Shown: one piece after another, positions 34,613-43,076 of the stretch | Layout: each line of letters starts with the position of its first letter | How positions within the stretch are numbered: position 1 is the stretch's first letter | Assembly (NCBI GenBank): GCA_963589005.1 | Contig: CAVAJR010000021.1 | Span: forward strand, 1-44,863 | DNA from: RGIG5612 sp963589005 | Lineage (GTDB): Bacteria; Bacillota; Clostridia; Lachnospirales; Lachnospiraceae | Length of the DNA: 44,863 bases | Direction of reading: 5' to 3' | Program-made: the position numbers and the translations under genes | Notes under the pieces: generated by a model | Databases searched by the model: none | What the model saw: the letters and a program-made list of their open reading frames with translations, nothing else | What the model was told of the DNA's origin: nothing

Positions 34613-36253
34613 ATGACACTTACATCTTTGTCTTTTTTTGCATTTGTTTTAATAACGGCTATCTTATATTATATTGTCCCAAAACGATTTCAGTGGATCA
34701 TTCTGCTTGCAGCAAGCACGGCATTCTACTGCATCATATGCCTGAAATATATCTATTTTATTGTCTTTACGGCTGTAACTGTCTGGGTGGGTGCGTTGTG
34801 GCTGGACAGATATTCGAAAGTGAGAAAGCAGACACTGAAAGAGAATAAGAGCGAATGGAACCAGTCAGTCAAATCTGCATTTAAAAAAAAGACAGTTACG
34901 GGTAAAAGACTGATCTTAACTCTTATAATCGTTCTTAATTTTGGCATTTTGGGATTCCTTAAATATTATAATTTCTTTACGGAGTGGCTGAGCGGTGTCT
35001 TCAATTTTCAGTATACTGAGTTAAGTCTGGTAATTCCTCTGGGAATGAGTTTTTATATGTTTCAGGCATTGGGATATATCATAGATGTTTATTGGGAAAA
35101 AATAAAACCAGAAAAAAATCTCGCAAAATTTTCCCTATTTGTTTCATTCTTCCCTCAGCTTGTACAAGGGCCGATCGCAATGTATGACGAGCTGGCAGGT
35201 CAGCTGTTCGAGGGACACAGTCTGAAATATGAAAACATTAAGCAAGGATTTCAGCTGATTATTTGGGGTCTGTTCAAGAAAATGGTAATTGCTGACAGAC
35301 TGATCGTTGTGGTTGATACATTGCTTCCTGTGAAAAATGAATTAACAAATTCATACAGTTTACTGGCTCTGGTTGTTTATGCTGCACAGATATATATGGA
35401 TTTTTCGGGTGGAATTGATATTGCCAGGGGCGTAGCTGAAATGCTGGGAATAAAGATGGCAGAGAATTTCAAACGCCCGTATTTCTCGACCAGTATCTCT
35501 GATTTTTGGCGCAGATGGCATATCACATTAGGACGTTGGATGAGAACATATATTTTTTATCCTATTGCAGTTTCAAAAGGATTTCTGGCTCTGTCGAGGG
35601 TTATCAGTGAATTAAAGATTAACAAGGAAAAAGAATATCCTAGCGACAGTTTATGGGGCGGCAGGTCTTTTGCCGAGCATTTGGGAAAGGTATTGCCCGG
35701 ATGTATTGCAACACTGATTACTTTTTTAGTTGTTGGTATGTGGCATGGAGCAAACTGGAAATATGCAGGATATGGTCTGTATAACGGTTTGGTTATCCTG
35801 ATTGCAATGCTGTTGGAACCTGTATTTAATTGGACCCTATTAAAACTGAAAATTAATGTTGACTCTACAGGCTGGAAAGTGTTTAGAATCATTAGGACAT
35901 TCATTGTTGTTTTGGGCGCATATACATTTGATATAGCTGATGGCTTCATGGATGGCATAAAAATGATAGGTAAATGCTTGACTCCGACAATGGGACCGTC
36001 ACCTCATCTGGGTTCGGGTATAGAACTTGGACTTGAATCATCGGATTGGATCGTAGCGATAATTGGTCTGTTAATTGTTCTTTTAACCAGCATATATCAG
36101 GAACGTACCGGCAAATCTGTCAGAAACAGTCTTGATAAAGAGCCGCTTTGGTTTCAATGGCTTCTTACAATGGGATGTCTGGTTGCTGTAATCATATTTG
36201 GGGTATATGGACCGGGATCATCAGCCAGTGAATTTGTTTATATGCAATTCTAA
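34613..36253 (+). CDS. MBOAT-family O-acyltransferase (AlgI/DltB-like)
   Basis: Multi-span membrane acyltransferase of 546 aa. It would take the acyl or D-alanyl group from the carrier protein and pass it across the membrane to a wall or surface polymer. Family features are FFPQLVQGPIAMYDEL, the block ISDFWRRWHITLGRWMRTYI, and the probable catalytic H378 in VGMWHGANWKYAGYGL. The size and the C-terminal VYGPGSSASEFVYMQF are closer to AlgI-type MBOAT proteins of Clostridia than to the roughly 400-aa DltB. It starts 9 nt after the carrier gene. Confidence 0.9.
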   Translation: MTLTSLSFFAFVLITAILYYIVPKRFQWIILLAASTAFYCIICLKYIYFIVFTAVTVWVGALWLDRYSKVRKQTLKENKSEWNQSVKSAFKKKTVTGKRLILTLIIVLNFGILGFLKYYNFFTEWLSGVFNFQYTELSLVIPLGMSFYMFQALGYIIDVYWEKIKPEKNLAKFSLFVSFFPQLVQGPIAMYDELAGQLFEGHSLKYENIKQGFQLIIWGLFKKMVIADRLIVVVDTLLPVKNELTNSYSLLALVVYAAQIYMDFSGGIDIARGVAEMLGIKMAENFKRPYFSTSISDFWRRWHITLGRWMRTYIFYPIAVSKGFLALSRVISELKINKEKEYPSDSLWGGRSFAEHLGKVLPGCIATLITFLVVGMWHGANWKYAGYGLYNGLVILIAMLLEPVFNWTLLKLKINVDSTGWKVFRIIRTFIVVLGAYTFDIADGFMDGIKMIGKCLTPTMGPSPHLGSGIELGLESSDWIVAIIGLLIVLLTSIYQERTGKSVRNSLDKEPLWFQWLLTMGCLVAVIIFGVYGPGSSASEFVYMQF

Positions 36254-36290
36254 TGATGAGGCTGAGAGATTGTTATGCCGGAGGAATAGA

Positions 36291-37367
36291 ATGAAATTAA
36301 AGCATTGGATTAGAATAATTGTCTTTTGTGTTGTAAGCATTGTTGTAATAATGGCAGCATCAAAAATATTGTGTGTGGCAAATGAAAAAGATGCTGTAGG
36401 TGTATATGGATTTTTCCTGGAGCCTGAAGACAGCATTGATGTTGTAATGATAGGTGCCAGTTCCATGTATTCATATTTTTATTCACCGTTGGCTTATGAA
36501 GAACAGGGATTTACAAGCTATTCACTTGCCACATCAACAATGACAGCTCCACTATATAAGTATGCAGCTGAACTGGCCATTGAAACACAGCATCCGCAAC
36601 TGCTTGTATTTGAAACATGGAGTTTCTGTTACGATGTTCAGGTTGATGAGACAAGTTTTAGAAAATTTCTGGATGCATTGCCTGATTCAGATATAAAAAG
36701 AAAAGCGATTGCAGAAATAGTACCGGAAGATCTAAAATCAAGTTTTACATATCCTTTCCAGAAGTATCATTCATCATGGAACCGTATCGGTGAATGTCTG
36801 AGCGTTTTACAGGATAAATTGGATATGAACAAAAAAGGATATTCAATAACGAAAAACTTTGCGACAACCCCTAACTGTTTGGAATACAGGAAACAGACCG
36901 GAAAATATCATATTTCCGATGAGGGATTTAAATACCTGGAAATTCTGTTGGATTATTTAAAAGAAGCAGATATTGAAAATGTATTGTTTGTAAGATATCC
37001 AGAAATGATTGATTACGAAGGCACTGATTCCTATGCGAAAATGATTGAAATGATAAGAGATTCAGGATTTGACTTTGTGAACCTTAATTCTGCGTCAGAG
37101 GATATCGGAATCGATAAAAATCATGATTTCTATAATTCTACGCACCTTAATATTTTTGGAGCAGAAAAATTCACTGCATTTTTTGCGGATTATATTATGA
37201 NNNNNNNNNNCCTGAATACAGAGCATACTGCAGATGTTGCAGCGGAATGGGAAGACTGTGCATCATATAATGATAGCTTTATTGAAAATATGGAATATTT
37301 GACTGAAAACAATGCTAATGGATATCTGTATACGCAGAGAGACCTATTGGATAATTATATTGACTGA
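36291..37367 (+). CDS. SGNH-like (DltD/AlgX-like) membrane-anchored acyltransferase partner
   Basis: Protein of 358 aa with an N-terminal membrane anchor (WIRIIVFCVVSIVVIMAAS) and an extracellular SGNH-hydrolase-like domain. The nucleophile block is VVMIGASSMYSYFYS (S57 or S58). Near the C terminus FYNSTHLNIFGAEKF holds H285, but the usual Asp of the DxxH pair is Asn 282. Such proteins follow MBOAT genes and complete O-acylation of surface polymers. AGGAGG-like GGAGG lies upstream of ATG 36291; the longer frame starts inside the MBOAT gene. Ten N (37201-37210) lie between residues of about 303 and 307. Last gene of the envelope group. Confidence 0.75.
   Translation: MKLKHWIRIIVFCVVSIVVIMAASKILCVANEKDAVGVYGFFLEPEDSIDVVMIGASSMYSYFYSPLAYEEQGFTSYSLATSTMTAPLYKYAAELAIETQHPQLLVFETWSFCYDVQVDETSFRKFLDALPDSDIKRKAIAEIVPEDLKSSFTYPFQKYHSSWNRIGECLSVLQDKLDMNKKGYSITKNFATTPNCLEYRKQTGKYHISDEGFKYLEILLDYLKEADIENVLFVRYPEMIDYEGTDSYAKMIEMIRDSGFDFVNLNSASEDIGIDKNHDFYNSTHLNIFGAEKFTAFFADYIMXXXXLNTEHTADVAAEWEDCASYNDSFIENMEYLTENNANGYLYTQRDLLDNYID
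37201..37210. other. Assembly gap (10 N) inside the SGNH-like gene
   Basis: Ten undefined bases after DYIM and before LNTEHTAD. The frame is kept across them. The true length is unknown, and residues may be missing. Confidence 0.9.
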
Positions 37368-37431
37368 AATGACATTGAAATTGCTGGCAACGACATCCCT
37401 TTGTTAAAACATTCTCATGTGGTGTTGACAT

Positions 37432-37459
37432 TTGAATTGTTCTTTATACGTGCTATAAT
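37432..37459 (+). promoter_or_regulatory. Candidate promoter of a small RNA
   Basis: TTGAAT (37432-37437) and TATAAT (37454-37459) are 16 bp apart; a TTGACA also lies just upstream (37425-37430) but 23 bp from the -10. Transcription would start near 37466, at the candidate structured RNA. Confidence 0.5.
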
Positions 37460-37465
37460 CTTGAA

Positions 37466-37567
37466 ATCATCGGTTCTTGGAAGGAGTGCATCATGATGGT
37501 GCATCGCCAGTGTCCAGTGCAACTAACATATATTCCCTGGGAACACATGGCGGCCGATGTATTTTTA
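37466..37567 (+). ncRNA. Candidate structured small RNA or leader
   Basis: CATCGG (37468-37473) pairs with CCGATG (37554-37559), closing a region with at least two inner helices: TGCATC/GGTGCA-type pairing near 37487-37505 and CGCCA with TGGCG, TGT with ACA, and CCA with TGG (37504-37552). A TATTTTT tail follows directly, like a terminator. Promoter, fold and U-tail together suggest an RNA of about 100 nt. It resembles no family that I can name. About 155 nt of A-rich sequence then leads to the dehydrogenase gene. Confidence 0.45.
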
Positions 37568-37722
37568 TGCAGCAAAAGTATGTCTTAAGTACTTGTGTCA
37601 GATTAGAAAGATACTGAGGGTTAGGCTCTTTTCTGCCTGAGTAGGACTTAGAAAATAAAAACGCAGAGAATAAAAAATCAAATTGAATAATGAATAATAG
37701 GGGATAGGGAAGTATATAGAAA

Positions 37723-38676
37723 ATGAGAATTAATGTAATGGATTTTAATACACTTACTAACGGAGACCTGGACTTTTCAGAGATAGAAGCACTTGGCGAA
37801 ACAAAATTCTATAATGTATTGCCGGATGATGAGATGATAGAGAAGTGTAAGGATGCGGATGCAATTCTTATCAATAAGGTTTCGTTGACAAGACAAGTTA
37901 TAGAACAGCTTCCGAGTGTCAGATATATAGGACTTTTTGCAACCGGATATAACAATGTTGATTTGAGGGCTGCTTCAGAGCATGACATTGCAGTTACTAA
38001 TGTACCTGGGTACAGCACGGATGCGGTTTCCCAGCAGGTATTTTCATTTATTCTTATGTTTGCTTCAAGTATGCCTTTATATAATGATGCAGTGCACAGA
38101 GGAGAGTGGATCAATTCTAAAACTTTCTCATTTTTTCCATATCCGATAAGTGAGATTGCAGGCAAAAAAATTGGCATCGTCGGATATGGAAATATTGGAA
38201 GAAAGGTAGCCCAAATAGCAGACGCATTCGGAATGCATGTAATGATTTATACAAGACGTCACATAGAAGATTGCCCATATGAACAGGTTCATAAAACCAA
38301 ACTGTTTTCGGAGTCGGATTATCTGTCACTTAATTGTCCGCTTAACGAGGGTACGGCAAATCTTGTTAATGAAGATACACTTAAGCTTATGAAGCCAACA
38401 GCATTCCTGATAAACACAGCAAGAGGCGGTGTAGTGGATTCCCAGGCACTTGCGGATGCACTTAACGCAGGACAGATTGCGGGTGCAGGAATAGACGTTC
38501 TTACAGTTGAACCAATGCCGGTTGATGATCCGTTATATACAGCGGCAAATTGCATCATCACCCCTCATGTGGGCTGGGCAGCAATTGAATCACGAAGAAG
38601 ATGCGTCAGCATGGTAGCAGACAATCTTAAATGCTGGCTGGAGGGCCATCCTAAAAATATCGTCAATATATTATGA
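37723..38676 (+). CDS. D-2-hydroxyacid dehydrogenase (glycerate/hydroxypyruvate reductase-like)
   Basis: NAD(P)-dependent reductase of 2-keto acids such as hydroxypyruvate; 317 aa, a usual length. Features are the Rossmann motif GIVGYGNIGRKVAQIADAFG, the substrate Arg in NTARGGVVDSQALADAL, a Glu in VEPMPVDDPLY and the catalytic His in TPHVGWAAIESRR. The pattern is closest to HprA-type glycerate dehydrogenases, but substrate is not certain. Its last 6 nt overlap the end of the convergent aminotransferase gene, so no terminator separates them. Confidence 0.92.
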   Translation: MRINVMDFNTLTNGDLDFSEIEALGETKFYNVLPDDEMIEKCKDADAILINKVSLTRQVIEQLPSVRYIGLFATGYNNVDLRAASEHDIAVTNVPGYSTDAVSQQVFSFILMFASSMPLYNDAVHRGEWINSKTFSFFPYPISEIAGKKIGIVGYGNIGRKVAQIADAFGMHVMIYTRRHIEDCPYEQVHKTKLFSESDYLSLNCPLNEGTANLVNEDTLKLMKPTAFLINTARGGVVDSQALADALNAGQIAGAGIDVLTVEPMPVDDPLYTAANCIITPHVGWAAIESRRRCVSMVADNLKCWLEGHPKNIVNIL

Positions 38677-39843
38677 TTTTAGTATGCCGCTGGCATCAAT
38701 TACCCGGATCATCTCATTGATTTCTTCAACAGGCAGAACAAGGGCAAATCTTACATATCCCTCACCACATGAGCCAAAGGCACTGCCTGGTGTACATAAT
38801 ACACCGGTAGCTTCAAGCAGCTTCATGCAGAAGTCCTGGGATGATCCGAATCCCTCAGGGATCTTGACCCAGGCAAACATAGTTCCTTGGCTGTCAGCTA
38901 CATTCCAACCGATACTTCTTAATCCGCCGCACAGAGCATCTCGTCTGGCCTGATACATCTTGCATTGTTCCTTTACGCCCTCTAACGGACCTGTAAGGGC
39001 AGCGATTGCAGCCTTCTGGATAGGCAGAAACATACCAAAATCATACTGAGATCTGAGCAGCTTCATGGCATCAATGATCTCCTTATTACCGACTACAAAT
39101 GATATTCTGGCACCGGTAACATTGAATGATTTTGACAGCGAGAAGAATTCGATTCCCTGTTCCTTGGCGCCTTTATGATTTAGAAATGATCCGCCATAAT
39201 TTCCATCATAAATAATATCAGAATAAGCATTATCATGAACTACGATAATATTGTATCTGCGTGCAAAATCCAGAAGCTCGTCGTAAAATTCATCAGGGGC
39301 AATGGCGCATACAGGATTATACGGGTACGATACCATAATATATTTGGCTCTTTTGGCGATATCCTCGGGTATGTCTGAAAATTTAGGCAGGAAGCCGTTT
39401 TTCTCCTTGAGTTCATAAAAATACAATTCGGCATCACCTAAATAAGCGCCGACTTCAAAAATAGGATATCCGGGATTAGGAAGCAGTACCACATCACCTG
39501 GATTGCACAGAGCCATACCCAGATGCGCAACACCCTCCTGTGAACCGCTTACAGACATAATCTCATCATGGGCAATGTCAACATTAAATCTTTTCTTGTA
39601 ATATTTAACGACAGCATCAAGCATCTCAGGTGTATCCCGCAGTGCATAGTGCCAGTTCTCAGGGTCAGCTGCTGCATCAATCAATGCCTGCTGAACGTGG
39701 GGTGCAACCGGAAAATCCGGTGTGCCAATGAAAAGGTTATACATCTTGCGTCCCGCTTTAAGGAATTCTTCCTTCTTCTCATTTAATGCTGCAAAAATGC
39801 CTGTCTGAAAGTGATTTAATCTGTCTGCTGTTTCTATTATCAT
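38671..39843 (-). CDS. Class I/II PLP aminotransferase (DapL/AspC-like)
   Basis: Fold-type I aminotransferase of 390 aa. It has NLFIGTPDFPVAPHV (substrate-binding N-terminal region), SVSGSQEGVAHLGMALCNPGD-type cofactor-binding block, YPYNPVCA with the conserved Asn, and the PLP lysine in SLSKSFNVTGARISF. It resembles the aminotransferases annotated near LL-diaminopimelate aminotransferase and alanine/aspartate aminotransferases of Clostridia; I cannot choose. It follows guaA on the minus strand but is separated by a strong terminator, so it probably has its own promoter. Confidence 0.9.
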   Translation of the reverse strand: MIIETADRLNHFQTGIFAALNEKKEEFLKAGRKMYNLFIGTPDFPVAPHVQQALIDAAADPENWHYALRDTPEMLDAVVKYYKKRFNVDIAHDEIMSVSGSQEGVAHLGMALCNPGDVVLLPNPGYPIFEVGAYLGDAELYFYELKEKNGFLPKFSDIPEDIAKRAKYIMVSYPYNPVCAIAPDEFYDELLDFARRYNIIVVHDNAYSDIIYDGNYGGSFLNHKGAKEQGIEFFSLSKSFNVTGARISFVVGNKEIIDAMKLLRSQYDFGMFLPIQKAAIAALTGPLEGVKEQCKMYQARRDALCGGLRSIGWNVADSQGTMFAWVKIPEGFGSSQDFCMKLLEATGVLCTPGSAFGSCGEGYVRFALVLPVEEINEMIRVIDASGILKS

Positions 39844-39887
39844 TACTTTATGCCTTCAATATTAATAAAAAATTATAACCACAAAAT

Positions 39888-39931
39888 TTAAATCATTCTT
39901 AGAGATACGAATATACCTAAGAATGATTTAA
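39888..39931 (-). terminator. guaA: Rho-independent terminator of guaA
   Basis: TTAAATCATTCTTAG (39888-39902) and CTAAGAATGATTTAA (39917-39931) form a perfect 15-bp stem; on the minus strand ATTTTGT follows. It lies between the guaA stop and the aminotransferase start. Confidence 0.85.
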
Positions 39932-39957
39932 GAAAATTTATCCAAATAAGTTACATG

Positions 39958-41490
39958 TTATTCCCACTCAACTGTTCCTGGCGGTTTCTGTGTGATGTCA
40001 TATACAACTCTGTTAACATGGTCAACTTCGTTGATGATCCTGTTAGAGATTCTTCCTAACAGATCATATGGTATCTTGGCCCAATCAGCTGTCATAAAGT
40101 CGTCGGTTGTGACTGCACGGATGGCAATAAGTTCATCATATGTTCTGTGATCACCCATAACGCCAACCGTCTTAACGCCAGGAAGAACAGCGAAAAATTG
40201 AGCCAGGTTCTCACTGTAGCCAGACTTAGCAACCTCATCTCTTAATACCCAGTCAGCCTCCTGCAGGATCTTGATTTTATCGGCTGTAATCTCACCGATA
40301 ACACGAACGCCCAGTCCGGGACCCGGGAAAGGCTGTCTCCATACAAGGTCATGAGGCAGTCCCAGCTTCTCACCAACTTTTCTCACCTCATCCTTGAACA
40401 GATCCTTAAGAGGTTCGATTATGCCGTCAAATGTTATATCACAAGGCATTGCAACCTGGTTATGGTGTGTTTTGATCTTAGCAGCATCACCTTTACCGCT
40501 TTCAATACGGTCAGGGTAGATTGTTCCCTGAGCGAAGAATCCGCCGTTATATCTGTTACGAATCTCATCCCAGAATACCTTGTAGAATTCTGTTCCTATA
40601 ATATGCCGTTTATCCTCCGGATCAACTGCACCCTTGAGCTTTTCAAGAAAGACATCCTGACAATTAACTCGAACGAAATTCATATCGAATAATTTAGTAA
40701 ATGTTTCTTCAACGAAGTCTCCCTCGTCCTTTCTCATAAGACCTTGGTCTACGAATACACATGTAAGCTGTTTGCCGATGGCCTTAGAGAGAAGAGCAGC
40801 AGCAACTGAGGAATCAACACCGCCGGACAGACCCAGGATTACACCTTTGTCGCCGATCGTTTCGCGAAGCTGGGCAACTGTATCTTCAATGAAGCTTTCC
40901 ATAACCCAGTCCCCGGCACAACCACATACTTTATACAGGAAGTTATAGAGCAGCTTTTTGCCATATTCAGAATGAGTTACTTCAGGATGATACTGAACAG
41001 CGTAGATTTTCTTGGCAGCATTTTCCATTGAGGCACAAGGACATTTATCTGTTGTACCTGTAAGAGCGAAGCCCTCAGGAAGCTTGCTTACGTAATCTGT
41101 ATGACTCATCCAAACGATGCTTTCTGACGGTATATCCGAGTAAATAAGTGAATCAGACGCATGAAGCTTGATCATGCCGTATTCAGAGCTTCCCTCGGCA
41201 CTCTCAACGCTGCCGCCTGCCATATATGCAATGAGCTGACATCCGTAGCAAATGCCTAGGATAGGAATACCGGCATCTAAAATGGCCGGATCAAAATGAG
41301 GTGATGACATATCATAGACACTGTTTGGTCCGCCGGTAAATATGATTCCCTTATATCCGGCAGCTTTGATCTCATCTACTGTTATCTTATTATAAGGTAT
41401 AATTTCAGCGTATACATGGTGATCACGTACACGGCGGGCAATGAGCTGGTTATATTGGCCGCCAAAATCCAATACTAAAACTTTTTCCAT
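39958..41490 (-). CDS. guaA: GMP synthase (glutamine-hydrolysing)
   Basis: Converts XMP to GMP with glutamine and ATP. It has 510 aa from ATG 41490, which has AGGAGA upstream; the in-frame ATG at 41520 lacks such a site. The N-terminal class I glutamine amidotransferase has the catalytic Cys in GICYGCQLIAY and His/Glu in QYHPEVTHSEYG. The ATP pyrophosphatase domain has the PP-loop GLSGGVDSSVAAALL, and the C-terminal dimerisation domain ends DITQKPPGTVEWE. It acts after guaB (26131-27636) and follows purB on the same strand. Confidence 0.97.
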   Translation of the reverse strand: MEKVLVLDFGGQYNQLIARRVRDHHVYAEIIPYNKITVDEIKAAGYKGIIFTGGPNSVYDMSSPHFDPAILDAGIPILGICYGCQLIAYMAGGSVESAEGSSEYGMIKLHASDSLIYSDIPSESIVWMSHTDYVSKLPEGFALTGTTDKCPCASMENAAKKIYAVQYHPEVTHSEYGKKLLYNFLYKVCGCAGDWVMESFIEDTVAQLRETIGDKGVILGLSGGVDSSVAAALLSKAIGKQLTCVFVDQGLMRKDEGDFVEETFTKLFDMNFVRVNCQDVFLEKLKGAVDPEDKRHIIGTEFYKVFWDEIRNRYNGGFFAQGTIYPDRIESGKGDAAKIKTHHNQVAMPCDITFDGIIEPLKDLFKDEVRKVGEKLGLPHDLVWRQPFPGPGLGVRVIGEITADKIKILQEADWVLRDEVAKSGYSENLAQFFAVLPGVKTVGVMGDHRTYDELIAIRAVTTDDFMTADWAKIPYDLLGRISNRIINEVDHVNRVVYDITQKPPGTVEWE

Positions 41491-41526
41491 AATGTCTCCT
41501 AGATTTTTATAAGTTTTCAAACAGCA

Positions 41527-41567
41527 GCTGCGCAGGTAGGCGAGCTTGTCCTACATAGCTGCGCAGC
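41527..41567 (-). repeat. GC-rich hairpin between purB and guaA
   Basis: GCTGCGCA (41527-41534) and GTAGG (41536-41540) pair with CCTAC (41550-41554) and TGCGCAGC (41560-41567), with small internal loops. On the minus strand no clear T-run follows, so it could be an attenuator, an RNA-processing site or a repeat rather than a terminator. Confidence 0.55.
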
Positions 41568-41631
41568 CATTAAGCCTTATATAGTCCCATATGCCGTCAA
41601 GCACAAGGAGCTATTGAATTTTATTGTTCTG

Positions 41632-43047
41632 TTATAATGAAATCTCAGCTGTATCCTTCTTGATGCCTTCAATCAGAGGTTTAACCTTGGTCAGGAATGC
41701 ATCAACCTGAGCAGGGCATCGTCCGATATAAGCACTCGGATTAAGAGTTTCTGTAAGTTCCTCTTCTGTCATATTAAATGCCGGTTCAGCAGCAAGAAGT
41801 GAGAGAAGATTGCATGGCAGACCATTTTTCATATTGGCTGTTGCCTTCATAGAACATTCGCGTATGATTTCATGAAGCTCCTGACGGTTGCCGCCGCGAC
41901 GAACCCCCTCCATCATAATATTTTCTGTCGCTATAAAAGGAAGATATTCATTAACTGTCCTTTCAACGATTTTCTCGTTAACGACAAGTCCGTCAGATAC
42001 ATTCTGCGCCAGACGGAGTATCGCATCAGCACACAGGAATCCTTCAGGAAGAGAGATCCTTCTGTTGGCCGAATCGTCTAATGTACGTTCGAGCCACTGA
42101 GTAGATGCTGTCATCGGAGCATTAGCAGCATCAGCCATAAGGTAACGCGCCAACGAACAGATACGTTCTGAACGCATAGGATTTCTCTTGTATGGCATAG
42201 CAGATGAACCTATCTGATTTTTTTCAAATGGCTCTTCCACCTGCCTGTCGTGCTGCAGCAGACGGATGTCATTAGCCATACGATAGCAGCTCTGAGCGAT
42301 AGAACTTAACGCATTAAGAATACGGCTGTCGAGTTTTCTCGGATATGTCTGTCCGCATACGTCAAATATCTTATCAAAACCGAATTCTGAACAGATCTGA
42401 CGGTTCATTTCAATGATCTTTTCCTCGTCATTATCGAACAGCTCCATGAAGCTGGCCTCAGTACCTGTTGTACCGCGGCATCCCAGCATAGGAATATGAT
42501 CTATAACAAAATCAAGTTCCTCCAGGTCTGTAACAAAATCCTGCATCCACAGAGATGCACGCTTGCCAACTGTAACCAATTGAGCCGGCTGATAATGTGT
42601 ATATCCCAGAGTAGGAAGAGATTTATATTTGTCAGCAAAATCTGCCAGATTGGCAATAACCTTCAGAAGTTCACCTCTTAAATATTTAAGACCGTCTCTG
42701 TAGATGATGATATCAGCATTGTCTGTTACATAGCAGCTGGTAGCACCTAAATGAATAATGCCTGCTGCACAAGGAGCAACCTTGCCATATGTATACACAT
42801 GAGCCATAACATCGTGACGAACTTCCTTCTCACGCTGCGCTGCACACTCAAAATCAATTTCATCAATATGATCTTCAAGCTCTTTGATCTGTTCTTCGGT
42901 GACAGGAAGACCCAGATTGTGTTCAGCCCTTGCAAGGGCGATCCAGAGTCTTCTCCAGGTTTTTATTCTGGTTTCGGCAGAGAAGAGCTCCAGCATATAA
43001 GCGGAAGCATATCTTGAAGAAAGCGGGGATTCGTATTTATTAGTCAT
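41632..43047 (-). CDS. purB: Adenylosuccinate lyase
   Basis: Cuts SAICAR to AICAR and adenylosuccinate to AMP, both releasing fumarate. The 471-aa protein has the fumarase/aspartase signature GSSAMPYKRNPMRSERI, the catalytic His in GCRGTTGTEASFMELF-adjacent and GYTHYQPAQ blocks, and HLGATSCYVTDNAD. AAAGGA precedes the start. It lies 29 nt downstream of purA on the minus strand, so purA and purB, which act in sequence on IMP to AMP, are one transcript. Confidence 0.97.
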   Translation of the reverse strand: MTNKYESPLSSRYASAYMLELFSAETRIKTWRRLWIALARAEHNLGLPVTEEQIKELEDHIDEIDFECAAQREKEVRHDVMAHVYTYGKVAPCAAGIIHLGATSCYVTDNADIIIYRDGLKYLRGELLKVIANLADFADKYKSLPTLGYTHYQPAQLVTVGKRASLWMQDFVTDLEELDFVIDHIPMLGCRGTTGTEASFMELFDNDEEKIIEMNRQICSEFGFDKIFDVCGQTYPRKLDSRILNALSSIAQSCYRMANDIRLLQHDRQVEEPFEKNQIGSSAMPYKRNPMRSERICSLARYLMADAANAPMTASTQWLERTLDDSANRRISLPEGFLCADAILRLAQNVSDGLVVNEKIVERTVNEYLPFIATENIMMEGVRRGGNRQELHEIIRECSMKATANMKNGLPCNLLSLLAAEPAFNMTEEELTETLNPSAYIGRCPAQVDAFLTKVKPLIEGIKKDTAEISL

Positions 43048-43076
43048 GAAAATATCCTTTCATAAATTGCATAGAT

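Noticed and set aside
37460..37650. 6S RNA or SRP RNA
   Set aside because: The region is short of the conserved 6S bubble and lacks the SRP GGAA-loop hairpin; I leave it as an unassigned RNA candidate.
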